Below are positions 58,139-64,000 of a stretch of 64,000 nt of DNA, piece by piece. Origin of the DNA: Parasponia andersonii (Eukaryota > Streptophyta > Magnoliopsida > Rosales > Cannabaceae). Location of the stretch: contig JXTB01000229.1 in assembly GCA_002914805.1 (NCBI GenBank), positions 28,813-92,812 of the forward strand. The letters run 5' to 3'. Both the position numbers and the translations under genes were made by a program. Under the pieces are notes generated by a model. That model did not search any database and was not told the DNA's origin. It saw only the letters and a list, made by a program, of their open reading frames with translations. The stretch's first letter is position 1. Each line of letters starts with the position of its first letter.

Positions 58139-61100
58139 ATGGAAGCGCTTTGGACTAATTTTAAAGAGAGGATCTGGCAACCCATTACAAAATCTTCAAC
58201 TAAAACCNTTGTTGGTGCGTTTGTGGCCACGCGCTTCCTCGACGACGCTGTAAGTTGTTATTGTTCTAATTAAACTTATTTTATATAACTTTGGGAATAA
58301 TGAATTATTTGATAGTGTATTAATAATGTCTACGCGACTCATTTTTGTTGATGAATTTCGATGGAGTTATAGATGACTTTACAATTAGGTTCATTATGAC
58401 AGCAGTCGTGGCAAATAAAAAGTTCCTTTTTTTTTTTCGTTTAAAAAAAAGCTACTTGTACGTAGGTGGGTCATTTTGGTCAACAACATGTTTACTTTTT
58501 TGGTATGCATTTTATTTTTCTGTACTGGATTTCAAATTATTTATTTTATAAAGCACATGATCGAAGTCATCACTAAGAGCAAATTGATTCTTTCCTATCT
58601 TTGAATCGACAAAAATAATAATAAAGAAAGAAAATTCAGATTTTTTCTGTTATTATATTATGCTAATTGTGCCCCTCGAGAACAAGAAAATATGCCAATT
58701 GTGCTTATTGGGGATGGGAGTGGGATATTACACTCAATCCAGCTGCAACGGCTTTTTTTGTTTTTTTTTTTTTAAAATTGTCTTTAGTAACTTTTTCTTA
58801 AAGTAATGTTATAAGATATTAGCGTCGATAATAATTTAATTAATAAATTAAATTTCACTTAATTTTGTGTAAATTATAATAATGATTAATCTGCTGAATA
58901 ACATTTGTTTCTTACAACATTATTTAAAAAAAAAAAATAAAGGCGGGGTGTTTATTTATATAGTGTAGCAACAGCCTTTATTGACTTTCTTTTTTTTTTT
59001 TTTTTCTTTATTTCGTATCTCGTGTCAGGATATTTTAGGTACTTTAACGTCCCAAAACTACTCTCCAGAAAGACCCAAAATCCCAATCCCACTTAATTGC
59101 ACTGCTTTCGGCCCCATAGGAACGTGCCCCTCAAATTATTCCACTCCCTACAACCCCAAACTACATGAAGACGGTCCATTGTCTCCCACATGTCCACAAT
59201 ACTTTCGGTGGATCCACGAGGACTTGAAGCTGTGGGCCCAAACAGGTATCACAAGGGAGATGGTAGAGCGGGCCCAAAGTATGGGCCTGGCCAACTTTAG
59301 ACTGGTAATTCTGAACGGCAAGGCCTATGTGCAGACTTTTTGGCACTCGTTTCAGTCCAGAGATATTTTTACGCTATGGGGGATCCTACAGTTGTTACGG
59401 AGGTACCCTGGTAGAGTCCCTGATTTGGATCTGATGTTCAATTGTGGTGATCTACCAATTGTTCACTCAAGCGCATTCAGTGGGCCCAATGCCACATCAC
59501 CACCTCCAGTATTTAATTACAACAAGGATAGTACTACACTTGACATTATCTTCCCTGATTGGGCTTTTTGGGGTTGGTACGAAATCGAGACTTTCTGCGT
59601 TTTTTTTTTTTTTTTTGGTTTTTTTGGACAACCGTATTTTTATATATTTTTTTAAATATTTGTTTAATTTATATTTTGTATTTTGATTATTATTAATATT
59701 TATCTTTAGTTTGATAAAATATAAATTGAATAAATAATTCAAGCATAAAGTATAAAAATATAATTAAACTCTTTTTTTCCTAAATTTTATTGATATATAT
59801 ATATATATTTTTCTAAATACTAAAAAATACCACATATTAATATTAATAAAGATATAAGACTTACATTAAAATTTCATTATAGATCTTATATTTTTATTAT
59901 CGAATACCACAAGTGATTCGCAGCGTTGCATTGCATTTGCATTTATTTTTCCCCATTTGAAGTCTATTTTTCCTTTAAAGTAAAAAAAAAAAAAAAGAAG
60001 AAGAAGAAGAAAAGTAGAAGAAAAGAATGGCTAAACGTTAAGGCTGGTCCTACTCTTATCCTTGTTGTAGGCCTGAGATAGACATAAAGCCATGGGTGCC
60101 CTTGTTGAACGACTTGAAGGAAGGCAACACGAGGAAAAAATGGGTGGACAGGGAACCTTATGCTTATTGGAAAGGGAACCCATCTGTTTCTCGCAACAGA
60201 CGAGACCTTTTCAAATGTAAGACTTCATTCTTTCATGACTGGAAAGCTCGCCTTTATGCCCAGGTACATATTTTCTAATTTACTTCATGGATTTCTAAAT
60301 TAATTTGGGTTTGATGATATTTATGTTCTAATTATTTTTTTTTTCTTTTTAAAAGTGAAAGAAATAATCGTGAATATGTCACGTTATTTGAGTAATACGT
60401 GATCTCCAATATCTATTTCACTTATGAAAACAGTAGACATAAATGTTATCAAGCGAACCTTTTGATTTTTATCTATTCTTTTTTCACTTCACTGTTTTGC
60501 CTCTAGATGTTTTACTAAGTTATATGTCAAATGGAAATTATAAGAGTTATGGCAATTCGAGACAATATATACTTGTTCATGCCTCATTGCCTCTTTTATC
60601 TGAAAAAATGAAAACAACTTAAATATTTTATATTCATGTTGTCTTTATAGAATTGGAAACAAGCATCGAGACGAGGTTACAAGAAATCAAATTTGGCAGA
60701 CCAATGCACTCATAGGTCAAGTCATATCAACTTTCATCCTTCTTTATTTCTTTTCATTTTTCATTTTAACAGTTTGTTGTTCCTTTAATAAATTATGAAT
60801 TATGCTCTAAATTCAGGTATAAGATATACATTGAAGGTGCTGCTTGGTCAGTCAGTCAGAAATACATTCTTGCATGTGATTCTATGACCTTACTAGTAAA
60901 ACCACGTTTCTACGATTTTTTTGCTCGAGGTTTGATACCAAGACACCATTACTGGCCCATAAGGAATGATAACAAGTGCAGATCCATTAAGTTTGCTGTT
61001 GAATGGGGTAACTCTCACCCGGAAGAGGTAAACATTTTAGCCTCCAAGCTGACCCGAGTGGTGAATTCAACTCAACAATTTTTTTTTAAATTTATTTTTT

Positions 61101-61479
61101 TAATTCGAGTTATTTTCGTCGATGTCATCAGGCACAAGAAATTGGAAAAACAGGAAGTAAATTTATTCAAGAGGAGTTGAAAATGGAATATGTCTATGAC
61201 TTCATGTTTCATGCTCTAAATGAATATGCCAAGCTCCTAAAATATGAACCCACTATCCCTCCAGGAGCAACTGAACTCTGTTCCGAGTCAATGGTTTGCC
61301 AAGCAAATGGATTAGCGCAGGAGTTTATGATTGAATCAATGGTGAAGGGTCCTGTGGACAGTGGCCCATGTACCATGCCTCCTCCTTATGATCCTTCATC
61401 TCTATCTTCCTTTCTTCAGAGAAACACTAACTCAACTAAAGAAGTTGAATTACTGGAGAATCAAAACAAGCATCCATAA
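58139..61479 (+). CDS. GT90 (rumi/CAP10, DUF821) O-glycosyltransferase-like protein
   Basis: Six exons with GT..AG introns: 58139-58249, 59029-59576, 60071-60263, 60651-60715, 60817-61027, 61132-61479; joined 1476 bp, 491 residues plus stop. The junctions keep frame (a split Trp codon at 59576/60071 and a split Arg codon at 60715/60817). Motifs: FPDWAFWGW, DREPYAYWKGNPSVS, GYKKSNLADQC, YIEGAAWSVSQKYILACDS, HHYWPI and a C-terminal ELCSESMVCQANG. This is the GT90 pattern of plant relatives of rumi/POGLUT: soluble-domain type II proteins of the ER/Golgi. Donor and acceptor for plant members are not established by sequence. The N terminus is short, and the expected anchor near exon 1 is poorly hydrophobic; an N at 58208 falls there. 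An in-frame 5' extension from 58109 is possible. Usual length about 500-530. Confidence 0.88.
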
Positions 61480-62147
61480 AGAGTTTTCTTTTTGAAAAAA
61501 AAAAAATTGTATACAGATACGTTAGCTAAATTATTTTCTTGTGTATGATGGCATTTCTTCTAATTTTTTAGTAGACTTAAGATAGACACTTTCACTTAAT
61601 AAGTATATCACAATCTTCTCGCAATGATCTCACCTTTTCTTTTGTACTAGTGCTAGGAGGATTTCAATTGAAAAGTATAGAAATTGCCTTAATACACATG
61701 TAGCTCAGATTCTAAGGCATGCGATTGTAACAGTGTAGCCATGGATCTTCATGTTGAGATTCGCAGTCCAATGTTCTTATTTTTTTTAATTAATAAAATT
61801 AAAATGCTTCGTTATTGCTGGCTGGAATTTTAAGTATTGGTAATGGCCTTATGTACTTCGAAGCTTTTTTTTTTTTTTTGATAAACTAATTTGAAGCTGT
61901 TATAATTGTTGATAATAACAATTATTATTATTATTATTATTATGTTATTGTTGTTGTTGTTGTTATTTTTTAATGACAGAGTGTTAAACCCTGTTAACAC
62001 GAGAGTGTAACAAAAGAAGTGTTGTTTGTGTGGGGCGTATTTCTATAATGTGTGTGTCATGGAGACGGGAAGATAATTGGACAAGTGGCACAGCAAGCTC
62101 AACACAGACTTCCAAAAATACTATTTAAATGTCACGTAAATTTTGCG
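61480..62147. other. GT90 3' UTR and spacer
   Basis: 61480-61690 resembles the 3' flank of the GT90 relic at 19965-20180. (ATT)n and (TTG)n microsatellites lie at about 61918-61966. No gene. Confidence 0.55.
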
Positions 62148-62294
62148 TGATGTTGTACGCTAATCTACGTGGATAAGAGCTGACTCCATCTTGAGTTGAT
62201 GTTGTACGCTAATCTACGTGGATAAGAGCTGACTCCATCTTGAGCTGATGTTGTACGCTAATCTACGTGGATAAGAGCTGACTCCATCTTGAGC
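62148..62294. repeat. Three perfect 49-bp tandem repeats
   Basis: Units start at 62148, 62197 and 62246; each begins TGATGTTGTACGCTAATC and ends CATCTTGAG[T/C]. Only the last base differs between copies. Each unit holds a TACGTG core and a GATAAG (I-box-like) motif. Confidence 0.93.
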
Positions 62295-63399
62295 TCATAT
62301 CGGGCAAATTTGGGGCAAGTTTAGCTGATCCTAGACTTTCTCTCGAGATTTGGAGGGTCAGAACCCCTTGGCATCTTTAATTAAATTATCTTTATAAGCA
62401 ATACTAATATTGGATTCAGACATAAATTTAATGCAATATCATAGTCACTATGTATATTAGTTGAACTATTTTAACAGAATAACAAACAAACACAATCTTG
62501 TCTTTTTTAGACACATACTGGAGGAGATCAAAGAAAGGAGAACAAGTTATATTAACTCAAAAGAAATTGCGACATCTATAATTCATAATTTCCATAATAG
62601 ACAATGATAGAATTAGGTAATTTTTTTTAAAATTAGGGACCATTAAGTTCCTGATTCTAGGGCGTAAATATTGTACATCATCTTTGTTATCATCTTTGGT
62701 AAGAACAAGATAAATATAGGTATATTCTCTGTTATTTAGTTCTTTAAAAAATACATCAAAATCAAGCATAGGAGGGATTTGCATGTGCCACCTCCTATCT
62801 CTCTGGACTGAAAGCCGAGTTGATTTGAAGCAGTAAGAAGACGTGGATATGTCACATAAGAGTCTACACTCTTTTTAGTCACTTTACTACTATTAAAGGG
62901 ACTTATTATTATTATTATTATTATGTTATTATCACTTTTATTATTATTTTTGTGGCTGTTAAGGACAGAGATAACAAATCACGCGACAATTGACTAATTA
63001 CATCAGAGAAGATGAGGGACTATTGGATGAAACATCACCTAATAAGAAATTTATATGGATGCGTCTTTCTTGTCTGTCCGGGTTAAGATCTGGAAATTCA
63101 AAAATATACAAGACGATAAGAAAAAGAAGGGGTTTTCTTTGAAGAAAGAGATAACATATTTTACAAATAATATAGCGCTGGATAAAGGAGCACGTAAAGC
63201 AGAGCAAAACAATGCTGAAATTATTGGGAGTTGGGACGATCTTATTTTGGCATATTATTTATTCATATGTTTCCACGTTTCTATGAGCTGAAGCTTATAT
63301 AGTGTGTTATTTAATCTTCTTTAATCCTTGAATATGTTTCATGATCGCTAATATAAGGAAAAAGAAAAGGAAAATAGTACATAGTAAAAGACCCCACGT
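62295..63399. other. Intergenic region
   Basis: (ATT)n at about 62903-62925. The ORFs at 62557-62784 and 63055-63291 show no recognisable domain. Nothing else to support. Confidence 0.45.
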
Positions 63400-63730
63400 G
63401 ATGCCGAGCCTTTCACCTCTCCAATTCCAAACTTCTCTTACTACGCTCTCTCACTCACATCTATCTCTCACTCTGAGCCTTTTCCTTCTATCTTCTTTCA
63501 TTTGCATTTTTTGAGCTGATCCCATTGTCCATTCCAGTTTACCAGCTAAAAAATTTTCTTTCCCAACAAGTCATTTCTACTCAAACGAAACCATATCGAA
63601 CTATAGAATATCGAACAAACAGAGAGAGCTCAAGCTTTATTGGGCTTCAGAAAACAAAGCTACAGCTTAACGCCACTCCGCGCAGAGCTCAAGTCGGCCA
63701 AACCGAACCAAACACTGCCGAGGAAAAATG
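63400..63730 (+). pseudogene. Leader of another GT90 copy, cut off
   Basis: Homologous to 57200-57625: TTCCAAACTTCTCTTACTACG, CCATATCGAACTATAGAATATCG, CTCAAGCTTTATTGGGCTTC, and GAGGAAAAATGGTAA with the same ATG|GT junction at 63728-63731 (donor now GTAATT). No GT90 coding exon follows; the sequence changes character at about 63735. Could be a live copy split by an insertion at the edge. Confidence 0.65.
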
Positions 63731-63734
63731 GTAA

Positions 63735-64000
63735 TTCCACGTGTGGGATCTATTCCTAAGTCATACGTTACGTGGACGATTAAGTGGCTGAACAGGTCAT
63801 AAATGAGACACACCGTCTGACACGTGTCCAGAGTGACTAATTAAAGGCTACGCGAGTCGCACGTGGTACCGCATAGGCCCATAGGCTATCCGAGGACAGG
63901 GCCTAACCCATCTCAGACCCTGGATAGACTCGGCCTAGTCCGATTCTTACCTCGATAGCAGGGGGTCGGGGCCTCAAGGGTCTTCCACCAGAGTACAGTG
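63735..64000. other. GC-richer sequence at right edge, unidentified
   Basis: Clearly richer in G+C than the rest, with CACGTGG/CACGTGT (63748, 63819, 63861) G-box cores and CCCATAGGC blocks. No coding frame of length. It may be the start of an unrelated retroelement LTR, but that cannot be shown within the window. Confidence 0.4.

Noticed and set aside
58981-59655. Exon 2 of the GT90 gene as a free-standing ORF to 59655
   Set aside because: Frame past 59576 is poly-Phe from a poly-T run; the donor at 59577 and the split Trp codon with 60071 fit the gene family.
1-64000. CRISPR arrays, rRNA, tRNA genes, bacterial or organellar segments
   Set aside because: None seen. The regular short repeats present (25, 49, 62, 72 bp) are direct tandem or LRR-coding repeats without unique spacers.

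Overview
This is a draft-assembly window from a plant nuclear genome, most likely a eudicot. It is AT-rich, with intron-split genes, GT..AG introns, EIX/Ve-type leucine-rich-repeat receptor-like proteins (RLPs), an F-box/DUF295 pseudogene and several families of plant LTR retrotransposons. There is a single N (58208). I cannot name the species. I see no rRNA, tRNA, CRISPR or bacterial-type operon.

Layout. 1-2486: 5' two-thirds or more of an RLP gene on the minus strand (RLP_A), running off the left edge. 5111-10491: decayed Ty1/copia element (Copia-1). 11136-12312: degenerate F-box/DUF295 gene. 12844-18565: Ty3/gypsy element (Gypsy-1) with a perfect GAATA target duplication. 19625-19965: relic of the last exon of a GT90 glycosyltransferase. 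20519-23922: a second RLP gene (RLP_B), complete except that an exact 101-bp tandem duplication breaks its frame. 24197-30306: Copia-2, same family as Copia-1, inserted about 0.27 kb upstream of the RLP_B start with a perfect AATAT duplication; it carries an internal duplication of LTR, leader and gag start. 30312-34080: RLP relic, tandem repeats, an inverted-repeat element and repeated RLP-flank sequence. 34145-37149: a probable 3.0-kb solo LTR (TTATA duplication). 39040-39870: a degenerate GTTAC-rich repeat. 40374-51444: an 11-kb Tat-like Ty3/gypsy element (Gypsy-2, GATAT duplication) on the minus strand, with a second RNase H and an intron-containing antisense gene next to its 3' LTR. 52630-53285: relic of the same GT90/RLP unit. 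57200-61479: a six-exon, apparently intact GT90 (rumi/CAP10-like) gene. 62148-62294: three 49-bp tandem repeats. 63400-63730: leader of another GT90 copy, followed by GC-richer sequence to the edge.

How it fits together. The host genes form a tandemly duplicated cluster whose unit seems to be GT90 (+) tail-to-tail with an RLP (-). Intact and broken copies of both partners recur across the window, and retrotransposons have expanded and split the cluster. RLPs of this type perceive apoplastic ligands through the LRR array and signal through partner kinases. The GT90 protein is probably a Golgi/ER glycosyltransferase. No functional link between the two is shown; their co-duplication is the observation.

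Candidates for something less described: dense W-box (TTGAC[C/T]) arrays in the leader of the copia family lying beside immune-receptor genes; the recurrent GT90/RLP tail-to-tail unit; the 101-bp frame-breaking duplication; the possible ATG|intron start of the GT90 gene; and the antisense gene of Gypsy-2 (a type already known in Tat elements).
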